From assembly GCA_947498325.1 (NCBI GenBank), contig CANMKE010000014.1:1-64000 (forward strand): a stretch of DNA of 64,000 nucleotides, written 5' to 3'. Of the stretch, positions 18,777-27,720 are shown piece after piece. Source of the stretch: an uncultured Persicobacter sp. (GTDB taxonomy: Bacteria; Bacteroidota; Bacteroidia; Cytophagales; Cyclobacteriaceae). Position numbers and translations under genes: made by a program. The notes under the pieces were generated by a model. That model had not been told where the DNA came from. It was given only the letters and a program-made list of their open reading frames with translations, and did no database searches. Numbering within the stretch: the first letter of the stretch is position 1; every line of letters starts with the position of its first letter.

Positions 18777-21700
18777 ATGCGAAAATTGAACCCATTAATT
18801 TTGCTTGTGCTCTTACTTTGCCTTTGTACACAAGCGTTTTCTCAGGCTTGGCAAAGCATGAACCCTGGCGGTGGAGGGCAGATTCAGGACCTCTATTTTG
18901 ACCCTGAACACGAGGGCTGGATTTGGTTCAGCAGTGATATGGAAGGGACGTATCTTTCGAAAGATTACGGCGAAAGTTGGCAGTTCAACGGGCGGGAGCT
19001 GGCCCATGGAATGGCCTTTACGGTCTGTAAGGAACATGCCTCAGCGCAAGCCCGTCGGCGCCTGTACCAGGGGGGGCTTTTTGGGGCACATTACACCGAC
19101 GACGATGGTGCGCATTGGCGCCTGATCAACGAAACCAAGGGAGTGGCCATTGCTTCCATTGCCATATCCGCAGATAACCAAACCGTTTTGCTCGGGCCGG
19201 GTTGGCAAAATAAAGACCCACAGAAAGGGCAATATGCGATCATCGATCCTGTTCAACCCCTGACGGGCCCACGGACGGTTTTTATCTCCCATGATGCGGG
19301 GGCTTCCTGGCAGGAGGTGGGTTATGAGTCCACCGATGGTTACCATCAAATTTATGCCATGAACATCAACCCCGTTTCGGGGGATATTTACATCGCTGCT
19401 GCCGCAGGACTTTACATTTCCCGTGACCAGGGGCATAGCTTTAGTAGGATCAGTAACCCCGCCGGTACCTCAGCTGTAGCCAACGGAGGGATTGCCGCTA
19501 CCAGCAGGGAAGAGGGGGCCTGTCATGGTGTAGCCATTTCGCCCGATGGTCAGCAGCTTTATGCCATCTACCGGTTGGATGCCAACCATACCGCATTGCT
19601 GACTGTGGCCACGGAGGAAGCCAATGATCCCAATGCGTGGCGTAGCCTGATGGATGACAACATTTCGACACAGGCGGAATGGTATGATGTGAAGGTTGAT
19701 CCACGCTCGTCCGCAACAAATGTAAAATTACTCATCGGCACTGGCCGCACAAGTGCCGACGACCGCAAGGGATTATGGGAAGCAACGGTCGCCTATGCGT
19801 CGGGAGAATACCAGTCGCATCAATGGCAGCTGATTGCCGACAGGTCGGGATTTGATATGGAAGTGGGCTGGCAGGCGATACCTTTCGTTTCCCGCGCTTT
19901 TGACTATTCGCCACTGAGCTGGAGCGAACGGAAAATTGTAACCATGGGCGGGATGAACGTCTTTCTCGGCCATCCTGATGCCGCTGGCTGGCCGACTTCC
20001 GCAGAAAGCTGGACGAACATTTATTGTGACCCTTCGGAAGATAATTTTGGGCATCATACCACCTGGAGCCATAAGGGTTTTGCAAGTCCGTTCACCAACG
20101 ACGTCTGGGCTTATAAAAACTATGTAATTCAGGGTGGCGCTGACCACGGGGTGTTGGAAAGCTGGGATTATGGTAAAAGCTGGACTGACGAAACAGGGCC
20201 CGAAGGCAGTACCAATTCACAGGCGGTAGCCGTTGTGCCCACCTCACCAGCCATTATTTTGGCAGACAGCCGTGGGGGCTATGGCGCTGCGGCACCTGAT
20301 AAAGGGAAGTTGTATGCGAAAGTGATAGAAAATGATGCGCAGCAGAGCGAGAAATGGTTTCAGATTGGTGGTGGAGGAGAGCAGTTCAAAGGGATGCTGC
20401 CACGGCAGTTCCGCGCCATCGCTGTGGATCCACAGAATCCCGAGCGGGTGTATGTAGGAGCAAGGACAGTTTATGATATTGGCGGGATATGGACCACCGA
20501 GCAATTTACTGAACTGGTATTTGGCGATGGACAATGGACCAACATTGCCAACAGTGAACTGAATCAGCTTACGGTTGCGGATGTATGGGTCGATCCCAAC
20601 GATTCACAGGTGATCTGGGTGCTCGCAGGCGGGAAAGTTTTCCGTGGGCAGGAGCAGGAACCCATGGTGTGGTCATGGCGTGTGGTGGACCTTGACGCAA
20701 GAGATTTTTATGTCTGGGATAGAAATGGCCAAACGGCCCTCGTGGCGGCGGCGACCATCAATGGGGTCAATGCGATCTATTGGTTTGAAGCGGCAGCGGG
20801 AAAAAGCTGGGAGCAACTCAGTGATTGGCGCAATACAGGACTGACGATCGAACAAACCCTGGCTATTGATCCTCAGGAATGGGTGCAGGGGCTTGGCACG
20901 CATAAACTGGCCTTTAATGGTCTGGCGGCCCATGGCGATCATATTGTTGTGGGGACCGAACTGTTAAGACACAAAAAAGGCGTGGGCATCTTCCGTGCCA
21001 CCATCTCTGGCACCGATGTTTCCTGGGAGAACTGGGCCACTGATCCCACAGGGCAGCGGATGATCTATCCACGGGCAAGACAGGCACGTGTTCAGCTTGA
21101 TGAGTCCGGGAACCCATATTATTATATGGCCACCACCGGTACCGGCCCATGGAAGCGTTTACTGACCGCTACTGAGCAGCAAAATCCAATACAAACCGGC
21201 AGCACTTCGATCACCGATATTTGCCTGACGGAAAACAGCGCAGCAAACGTCGCACTGCCTTTTACCTATGAGGCTTCCATATTCTCTTCGGAAACGGTTT
21301 TTTCGGTAGAAATCTCTGACCCTCATGGGTTATTCGGCAATTCGACGATCGTCGGGACACTAACAAGCGATGGCAGCGGGCAGCAGGAAGCCGCAGTGAG
21401 CCTGCCGACCGATCTGCTTTCAGGAACCAACTATCGGCTCCGTGTGGTGGACCTGGAACAGCAAATTTTTGGAACAGAAAATGCCAATGGCGGATTGACG
21501 ATCATAAAAAATTCCGCAGAGGTTAAGGAAGTATCCGCAGAAATCACCGAAGGGGAAGTCCTCTTGCAATGGCAATTGCCCCAAGGATGTTTCGAGGAAG
21601 TTTGGGTAGTGGTGGCCGAAGAACAGCCGGTGGGCGCGAGCTCGGAACTTACAGGGATCGGCGAGGGATTTACAGCAAGTCCGATTTTTGGGGAAGGAAC

Positions 21701-24700
21701 GACCCTGCTGAACGGTTTTCTTGCTTATAAAGGGTTGGGCACTTCGGTAAAGGTGGAAAACCTCAGCCCTTTGAAAACCTACCACTTTCGGATATTCACC
21801 CGCAATGGTTCTTTTTATGCGGAAGGAATTGAAACCAGCAGCCTGTTTATCTTTCCGCCACAGGTGCAGCATTTTGTGCCGGCAACTGCGGCGGTGGGTG
21901 AGGTGGTGCGTGTGGAGGGGAAGTATCTTACCGACCTCACGGGCGTGAGCGTGAATGGTAAATCAGTGGAGTATCGCCTGCTGAACGATCAACAGCTGGA
22001 ATTGATCATCATGCCTGCGCATACCTCGGGCCCTGTACAGATAAGTGGGGCGCACGGCAGTACCCTTTCCGAGGTATTGCTTTACATAAACCCCAAGCCA
22101 CAGTATCCTCTTATTTTTTCGGTGGAACAAATGGATGGTGCAGATGCCTTTGCGGAACAGTCCATTACCGCCCATGCGCAACAAGGTGGTTTTGTCAATG
22201 ATTTTTTATTTGACGGTACAGCCTCCGTCATTAATAATGCCATCTCGGAGGGCTACGAAGGCGCCTCAGGAGCCAATAATGTGATGTTTGATGCCCCTGA
22301 GGAAACCTTTGTTATCAATAATATTCCTGTCGCTGATTTTCTGAATGTCAGCTTGCAGATGGGGCTTCGGAAAAATAATATTACAGACAATGGCGAGGGG
22401 ATGCTGGTGGAATTTAAAACCGGGGCGGATGACTGGCAGCCGCTGTTTACGCCTATGGTTACCGGACAGGGAACCGCCGACTGGCATGTGGTGGATGCCT
22501 ACGGTGAAATTCCCGAAGCGGAAAATTTGCAGATTCGCTTTCAGAAAAAAAATGAAACCAACTGGCGGCTGGATGATCTTCAGTTTCGGGGGCTGCCGAA
22601 AAACACCGGCGTGATCGACTTGCGGTCTTTCAGCCCTCAACAGGGGGCCAACCTCGATACCGTCCTGCTGCGTGGGCGCGGTTTCAGCAATGTGCATTCG
22701 GTGGCTTTTGGTGAGCGTTATGCTGAATTTATTAAAATTTCAGATACCGATTTGCAGGTGATTGTTCCTGAATATCTGACTCAAAATGCCTACATCCGTT
22801 TGCTTTCTGTGCAGGAAACGGTGTCGGAATCCCCCTTTTTGCTTCAGCAGCGAAAGCCCGTGATTTACAAAGAATCGCTGGAGGGGGGATATTCAGCAAA
22901 AGTGAATGTGCCCTTGCAGGAATTTGTGCAGGGTGGTGGCTTGGTGAACGACTGGCTGGCAGTTTCTGGGGAGGCGGTGGTCAGGAATAATTCTCAGCCA
23001 AGCGAAGGCTATCGGGGTGTAAGTGGCAATTATTGTTTGCTGATGGATCAGATGGGGCATTATTTTCAGGTGGATGGTATCGATAGCCGTGGCTTCACCG
23101 ATATGAAACTCCGCTTTGGTTTACGGAAAAATTTTGCTGTGGAAGATGGCAGTGGCTTACGGGTGGAGGTAAAATCTGCCGACGGGCCGTGGCAGGCATT
23201 ACAGATGCCCCTGCCGACGGATAAATCATCGAATGAAGGCTGGCTGGTCGCTTATACTTATGGCGACATTCCAGCGACGGATCAGCTTGCTATCCGCATG
23301 ACCAAAACCAATGATACCAATTGGCGGATTGATGATCTTCAGCTGCTGGGCATCAGTGGCGGTCAGGCGCCTGTAGTTAATGCTGTAAGTCATCAGCAAA
23401 TCTCTGCAGGCGATACCGTAACTGTTTCGGGGAATCACCTCACCACAGCTTCGGTCTATTTTGGCACTGTTCCCGCACCGGTACTCTTCAATAATAGTGA
23501 AACCGTTTCGGTGCTTGTGCCTGCTGGCGTGGAAACTGCCGAGGGGGTGCTGATTGCCAACGACGGACAAGTGAATCTTGGCCTTTTCGAAGTGCCACAG
23601 CAAGGGTTTGTACGGGAAACCTTTGATGGCAATTGTTCAGGAAACAGCAATATTTCGGATTATACCTGTTTTCAAAATGCGCTGAATTTTTCAGGAAGTG
23701 GACAAATCAACTATAATTTTCGGCAGGAAAGTGATTATGAAGGCGCTTCAGCAGGCTATAATGCGTATTTGCGTGCGAGTGGGGAAGATTTTGTGATGCA
23801 AGGGGTGGACCTGTCGAACACCATCGATCCGCTGTTGCAGTTTGCGGTGCGTAAAACGGATACGGAAGAAACGGGTACCCAACTTAAAGTTGAATTCAAA
23901 AGCGAGGGGGCCGACTGGCAGGCGTTGCCTTACACCCTCCCGTCTGGCAAGGGGTGGTTCCTGACCGACAGTATCGCTGGGCTTCCTTCAGAATTAATTG
24001 ACCTGAGGTTTACCGCCCTTTCCGCTCATAAATGGCGCATTGATGATATCAATATTATTGGTGAGCAGCGGGTGTCCGATCAAGCGCAGATGACCGCCTT
24101 TCTGCTCCCTTCCCTCGGGCTGTCGCTGGAGATTGATCAGGAATCAGGCTTAATTAGCGGGGAAGTGGCACACGACACCGATTTAAGTTCACTGACGGCA
24201 GAAATCAAAATGACCGCAGGTGCATATGCGAGCCCAAATCCACTTTTGCCACAAAATTTCGATCAGGAGGTGGTTTATGCCATTGTGGCTCCTTCGGGAA
24301 ACACCAAAGAATACCGGGTGCTCCTCAGCAGACTCCCCGCTCCCGAGCCTGAACCTAAGCCGGAGCCAGAGATCCTTCAGAACTTCCGTGCCGTGGAAAC
24401 TTTTGACCATCCCGAAGCACTGGATTCCCTTGCGGGAAATATCGATCACCCCTATTTTGTGAATGAAGATATTCATTTTAATGGAACGGTATCGGTCGTC
24501 AAGCAATCGAGCTGGGAGAGTGATTACCTGCATGCAAGTGGAGGCTATGCAGTGAAATTTTCTTCCGCAGGAGATTATCTTGAGCTGGGCAATATCAATA
24601 TTTCAGAAATGGAAGACCCCATTTTATACTTTGGCATTTATAAAAACACCATCACAGAGGATGGGTCAAATTTCGGGGTGGAAATCAGCGATGATCAGGG

Positions 24701-25142
24701 CGAGAGCTGGTTGTCGTATGCGGTAGATTTACCCGTGGGCAGTGGCAGCAGCAAGTGGTATTATTATCATTTGGAAGATACCCTGCCTGCCCGGGATCAA
24801 CTGTTGCTTCGCTTTACGGCAAAAAACAGCAATAAGTGGCGACTTGATGACCTGATGATCAGTGAGGGGCTTGATGAAAATCACCGTAGTTTAAAGGCCG
24901 ATGAAAGCCTTTCGCTGGTCCGTATTTTCCCCAACCCTGCCAAGGGTAGGGTAACGGTGAAATCCAATTTTGCCATCACGCACCTTTCGGTGCTGGACAT
25001 GGCCGGAAGAACGGCATTAGACCTTCAGCAAGGGGTAGGAAAACAGGTTAAGGTGAATTTGAAAACGCTCTTGCCGGGAATGTATTTGCTGAAAATTGTT
25101 ACCGATCAGCAGACTTTCTATCAGCGTTTGCTGGTCCAATAG
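18777..25142 (+). CDS. Giant T9SS-secreted beta-propeller protein, GH74-like
   Basis: 2121 residues. The ATG of MRKLNPLILL gives a clean signal peptide (1-23). Residues about 25-790 hold many BNR/sortilin-type blades (YLSKDYGESWQ, FISHDAGASWQE, YISRDQGHSF, ESWDYGKSWT), arranged like a double beta-propeller. The start GGGGQIQDLYFDPEHEG...SSDMEGTY resembles the GH74 opening, with Asp54 at the GH74 catalytic-base position. Asp456 (IQGGADHGVLES) sits 402 residues later, close to the spacing of the GH74 acid/base pair. Next are an FN3-like domain, IPT folds (about 1026, 1278, 1533) and four related beta-sandwich modules (about 1111-1275, 1364-1524, 1612-1761, 1868-2031), each ending in a W/R-x-DDL/I signature. 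A proline-glutamate linker precedes module four. The T9SS tail starts at RIFPNPAKG (about 2044). Enzymatic activity is a hypothesis; the protein could be purely binding. Confidence 0.85.
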   Translation: MRKLNPLILLVLLLCLCTQAFSQAWQSMNPGGGGQIQDLYFDPEHEGWIWFSSDMEGTYLSKDYGESWQFNGRELAHGMAFTVCKEHASAQARRRLYQGGLFGAHYTDDDGAHWRLINETKGVAIASIAISADNQTVLLGPGWQNKDPQKGQYAIIDPVQPLTGPRTVFISHDAGASWQEVGYESTDGYHQIYAMNINPVSGDIYIAAAAGLYISRDQGHSFSRISNPAGTSAVANGGIAATSREEGACHGVAISPDGQQLYAIYRLDANHTALLTVATEEANDPNAWRSLMDDNISTQAEWYDVKVDPRSSATNVKLLIGTGRTSADDRKGLWEATVAYASGEYQSHQWQLIADRSGFDMEVGWQAIPFVSRAFDYSPLSWSERKIVTMGGMNVFLGHPDAAGWPTSAESWTNIYCDPSEDNFGHHTTWSHKGFASPFTNDVWAYKNYVIQGGADHGVLESWDYGKSWTDETGPEGSTNSQAVAVVPTSPAIILADSRGGYGAAAPDKGKLYAKVIENDAQQSEKWFQIGGGGEQFKGMLPRQFRAIAVDPQNPERVYVGARTVYDIGGIWTTEQFTELVFGDGQWTNIANSELNQLTVADVWVDPNDSQVIWVLAGGKVFRGQEQEPMVWSWRVVDLDARDFYVWDRNGQTALVAAATINGVNAIYWFEAAAGKSWEQLSDWRNTGLTIEQTLAIDPQEWVQGLGTHKLAFNGLAAHGDHIVVGTELLRHKKGVGIFRATISGTDVSWENWATDPTGQRMIYPRARQARVQLDESGNPYYYMATTGTGPWKRLLTATEQQNPIQTGSTSITDICLTENSAANVALPFTYEASIFSSETVFSVEISDPHGLFGNSTIVGTLTSDGSGQQEAAVSLPTDLLSGTNYRLRVVDLEQQIFGTENANGGLTIIKNSAEVKEVSAEITEGEVLLQWQLPQGCFEEVWVVVAEEQPVGASSELTGIGEGFTASPIFGEGTTLLNGFLAYKGLGTSVKVENLSPLKTYHFRIFTRNGSFYAEGIETSSLFIFPPQVQHFVPATAAVGEVVRVEGKYLTDLTGVSVNGKSVEYRLLNDQQLELIIMPAHTSGPVQISGAHGSTLSEVLLYINPKPQYPLIFSVEQMDGADAFAEQSITAHAQQGGFVNDFLFDGTASVINNAISEGYEGASGANNVMFDAPEETFVINNIPVADFLNVSLQMGLRKNNITDNGEGMLVEFKTGADDWQPLFTPMVTGQGTADWHVVDAYGEIPEAENLQIRFQKKNETNWRLDDLQFRGLPKNTGVIDLRSFSPQQGANLDTVLLRGRGFSNVHSVAFGERYAEFIKISDTDLQVIVPEYLTQNAYIRLLSVQETVSESPFLLQQRKPVIYKESLEGGYSAKVNVPLQEFVQGGGLVNDWLAVSGEAVVRNNSQPSEGYRGVSGNYCLLMDQMGHYFQVDGIDSRGFTDMKLRFGLRKNFAVEDGSGLRVEVKSADGPWQALQMPLPTDKSSNEGWLVAYTYGDIPATDQLAIRMTKTNDTNWRIDDLQLLGISGGQAPVVNAVSHQQISAGDTVTVSGNHLTTASVYFGTVPAPVLFNNSETVSVLVPAGVETAEGVLIANDGQVNLGLFEVPQQGFVRETFDGNCSGNSNISDYTCFQNALNFSGSGQINYNFRQESDYEGASAGYNAYLRASGEDFVMQGVDLSNTIDPLLQFAVRKTDTEETGTQLKVEFKSEGADWQALPYTLPSGKGWFLTDSIAGLPSELIDLRFTALSAHKWRIDDINIIGEQRVSDQAQMTAFLLPSLGLSLEIDQESGLISGEVAHDTDLSSLTAEIKMTAGAYASPNPLLPQNFDQEVVYAIVAPSGNTKEYRVLLSRLPAPEPEPKPEPEILQNFRAVETFDHPEALDSLAGNIDHPYFVNEDIHFNGTVSVVKQSSWESDYLHASGGYAVKFSSAGDYLELGNINISEMEDPILYFGIYKNTITEDGSNFGVEISDDQGESWLSYAVDLPVGSGSSKWYYYHLEDTLPARDQLLLRFTAKNSNKWRLDDLMISEGLDENHRSLKADESLSLVRIFPNPAKGRVTVKSNFAITHLSVLDMAGRTALDLQQGVGKQVKVNLKTLLPGMYLLKIVTDQQTFYQRLLVQ

Positions 25143-25199
25143 CCTTCTCATTTTTGCAGAAAGCGACAGGCTGCCGTCCTTTTTGTATCCTAATAATTT

Positions 25200-25233
25200 G
25201 GCCACTTCATCGGTATGGAGTGGCCTTTTCTTT
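25200..25233 (+). terminator. Intrinsic terminator of giant protein gene
   Basis: An 11-bp stem (GGCCACTTCAT / ATGGAGTGGCC, one G-T wobble) with loop CGGT is followed by TTTTCTTT. It lies 57 bp after the stop codon. Confidence 0.85.
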
Positions 25234-25325
25234 GCTGAGATTACCATTTGCAATAAAATTTCAGCATTCAGCGGAAAGGCCAAAAGCGATGCAATACATT
25301 TACCTGAACATCCGTTAGGATAAAA

Positions 25326-26069
25326 ATGGAATTAGCAAAAAATCATATCCATCGGCCATTTTTGTATTTATCTGCGGGCCTGTTAATACTTATCAGCTAC
25401 ACTTCCCTGACAAGTATGCACATCCCTGCCGAAGATAATATCACCCTTTACCTGATGGTTTCGGATGCCGTCCTGACGATCCCCACCACTTTACTGACCA
25501 TCCTCTTTTGGGTGATTACAGCTTATAAATTCAAAAAACCGAAATTATTGTGGGGCATACCGCTGATGCTGTTCTTCTATGTGTCGGCCACTTACCTGAA
25601 TGAACTTTTCCTCAAAGAACAAATCGCTTCCCCACGCCCAAATATGGTTTGGATGATGGAACACCATTATCTCAATATGGAAGAATTCTACGAGCAACAT
25701 CCCACCAAAATTCTTCGACGTCAGGCTTTGGAGCCTGTGGTTAATCAAATAGATTCTAATATTGTCCCCTTGGCGCTGAAGTCACATTGGATTCATGAAA
25801 CCGGCTATTCCTTTCCTTCGGGCCACAGCGAACATGCCTGGATCCTTTGCAGCTCGCTCATTTTCCTTTTGTCTTATTTTTATAAAAGGGTCATGCTGTT
25901 CAATCTACTGTTGGTGGCCCTGGCGGTCGCCGTGAGCCTTTCGCGGGTACTCCTTTATGTGCACCGACCCATTGATGTTATCGTTGGCGCTTTGATGGGC
26001 GTTGTGCTCGGCTATGTGCTATTCCTGATCTTACAGGCCATCTTCCCCCATGAGCACCGAAAGGCCTGA
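25326..26069 (+). CDS. PAP2-family membrane phosphatase
   Basis: 247 residues with about five to six membrane helices. All three phosphatase signature motifs are present: K-x6-RP as KEQIASPRP, PSGH as FPSGHSEHA (about 168-172), and SR-x5-H-x3-D as SRVLLYVHRPID (about 209-220). PAP2 enzymes hydrolyse lipid phosphates such as undecaprenyl pyrophosphate, phosphatidate or phosphatidylglycerophosphate; the substrate here is unknown. The insert between motifs 1 and 2 (about 70 residues, MMEHHYLNMEEFYEQHPTK...) is longer than in short PAP2 proteins. The gene stands alone between two polysaccharide loci with no obvious operon partner. Confidence 0.93.
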   Translation: MELAKNHIHRPFLYLSAGLLILISYTSLTSMHIPAEDNITLYLMVSDAVLTIPTTLLTILFWVITAYKFKKPKLLWGIPLMLFFYVSATYLNELFLKEQIASPRPNMVWMMEHHYLNMEEFYEQHPTKILRRQALEPVVNQIDSNIVPLALKSHWIHETGYSFPSGHSEHAWILCSSLIFLLSYFYKRVMLFNLLLVALAVAVSLSRVLLYVHRPIDVIVGALMGVVLGYVLFLILQAIFPHEHRKA

Positions 26070-26451
26070 AAGTGAATGATAAACACACCTATTTAACATA
26101 ATGCTATTTGTTGAAGCTGATATCGTGTTAATGTGGAGGTAGAATGAGGGGGCGATAAGTTGTGCTCAAGGGTCAAAATGGTGCGCCTGATTTATCACTT
26201 CGGAAAAGGCCAACGCTTTCCTGTTCATTTGCTGAGGTGCCTAAGAGCAGCGGTATGGATAGCGCAAAATTCAAAATCAATTTCAATAATCCGAACTTGC
26301 AGTAGGATGGTAAGTTTGTAAACACGGGTTTAAGTGTGGAGGATTTTAGACTTGTCCATTTCTTACAAAAAGGGGGATATATCGTTCTGAGCGCCGTTTT
26401 GTATGATTTTGACAACCATTTGTAATGCATATCAAACTGTATTGGGGAGAG
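26070..26451. other. Upstream region of locus B
   Basis: About 380 bp with no supportable gene; an 85-codon leftward frame has no convincing features. This region should hold the promoter and the HTCS-binding site of locus B. Two similar short stretches, TTAATGTGGAGG (near 26127) and TTAAGTGTGGAGG (near 26331), recur but may be chance. Confidence 0.3.
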
Positions 26452-26496
26452 AATGCGCTAATTGGGGGTATCATTTTTATATTTCAATAGCGCATT
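26452..26496 (+). promoter_or_regulatory. Inverted repeat directly before the GH53 start codon
   Basis: AATGCGCTA (26452-26460) and TAGCGCATT (26488-26496) are perfect 9-bp inverted repeats with 27 bases between them. The second arm ends 2 bases before the ATG of the GH53 gene. In RNA, a hairpin here would bury the translation start. In DNA, the pair could be a dimeric operator. Either reading suggests control of the first gene of locus B. Confidence 0.5.
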
Positions 26497-26498
26497 AG

Positions 26499-27710
26499 AT
26501 GAGAAGACTTTTTTTACTTTTTGGAACATTGCTTTTTGTTTGTCCTCTGATTCAGGCATGCAATAAAGTAGTCGAGAACGGGCCTTCAAGACCCAAAGAT
26601 CAGTCAAAATATTATAAGGCTGAAGATTTTATTATGGGGGTTGATTTATCCTATGTTGATCAGATTTTAGACCATGGCGGTCAATATTTGGCGGGCGGGA
26701 AAACGGTCGATCCTTATGAGATATTTAAAGAAAAAGGCGCCAATATGGTTCGCCTTCGTTTGTGGCACAATCCGGATTGGGTGCAGGAGATCAATGGTGC
26801 AGACTCCAAATTGTACAGTGGATTCGAGCAGGTGAAAAGCGACATTGAAAAAGCCAAAGCCCACCAGTATGAGGTGAATTTGGATTTGCATTATTCTGAT
26901 AACTGGGCAGATCCAGAAAAGCAGGACCCGCCAAAAGCATGGCAAAATATCACGGATTTGAAGGTGTTGGTAGATTCGGTTTACAATTACACCTATGCTG
27001 TGTTGGACCAGCTCGGACAAGAAGATTTACTTCCTGAAATGGTGCAGGTGGGCAATGAGATTAATTGCGGAATGCTATCCACCAACGTGCCAGCAGGTTT
27101 CCCTGCGATGAAAATCTGTGATCAGGAAAACTGGGAAAATGCAGGAAAGGTAATCAATGCGGGTTTGCAGGCCGTGAGCGATATTGAGGCCAAATACAAG
27201 GTGTCGATTGAAACGATGCTTCATGTAGCAGATCCAAAAAACCTGGACTGGTGGTTTGGCAACATGATGACCAAAGGAAAAGTAACAGATTTTGATTTGA
27301 TCGGGCTGAGTTATTATCCTTTATGGCATAACAGTATTCCTTTTGAAAACATGGGGCAAACCCTTGCCGACCTGAAAACCAAATATAAAAAGCAGGTGGT
27401 TATTGCCGAGGTAGGTTACCCTTTTACCACTGAAACCAATGATGATTACCATAACCTTTTTGGCAGTCAGGAACCGGTGAAGAACTATCCATTTACCGTT
27501 AATGGCCAGCACCAGTTTATGCAGGATTTAACAAAACAAATGCGCGAACACCAGCTTCGTGGGGTGATGTACTGGGAGCCGGCATGGATTACTTCCGAGA
27601 TGAAAGACCAGTGGGGGCAGGGCTCTGCCTATGAAAACTGTGCATTTTTTGGCTACGATGGCCAGCTATTGCCGACAGTAAATTATATGCATTTTAATTA
27701 CGACAAATAA
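26499..27710 (+). CDS. GH53 endo-beta-1,4-galactanase, lipoprotein
   Basis: 403 residues, cleaving beta-1,4-galactan as in type I arabinogalactan or pectin side chains. A lipoprotein signal ends at Cys21 (PLIQAC), so the enzyme should be membrane anchored, probably on the cell surface. The GH53 start FIMGVDLSYVDQILDHGG and the segment ANMVRLRLWHNPDW are diagnostic. The acid/base is Glu187 (QVGNEINCGML) and the nucleophile Glu304 (VIAEVGYPF). Length fits the single-domain family. It is the first gene of locus B, 10 bp ahead of the GH2 gene. Together they imply endo-cleavage of galactan followed by removal of terminal galactose. Confidence 0.97.
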   Translation: MRRLFLLFGTLLFVCPLIQACNKVVENGPSRPKDQSKYYKAEDFIMGVDLSYVDQILDHGGQYLAGGKTVDPYEIFKEKGANMVRLRLWHNPDWVQEINGADSKLYSGFEQVKSDIEKAKAHQYEVNLDLHYSDNWADPEKQDPPKAWQNITDLKVLVDSVYNYTYAVLDQLGQEDLLPEMVQVGNEINCGMLSTNVPAGFPAMKICDQENWENAGKVINAGLQAVSDIEAKYKVSIETMLHVADPKNLDWWFGNMMTKGKVTDFDLIGLSYYPLWHNSIPFENMGQTLADLKTKYKKQVVIAEVGYPFTTETNDDYHNLFGSQEPVKNYPFTVNGQHQFMQDLTKQMREHQLRGVMYWEPAWITSEMKDQWGQGSAYENCAFFGYDGQLLPTVNYMHFNYDK

Positions 27711-27720
27711 CAAGGGAGCA

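Noticed and set aside
25017-25283. 88-codon leftward frame with a helix-turn-helix-like look
   Set aside because: It overlaps the end of the giant protein gene and its terminator hairpin, which encodes part of the apparent motif; it has no independent support.
26173-26430. 85-codon leftward frame upstream of locus B
   Set aside because: No recognisable domain, odd composition, and it fills the place where the locus B promoter should lie.
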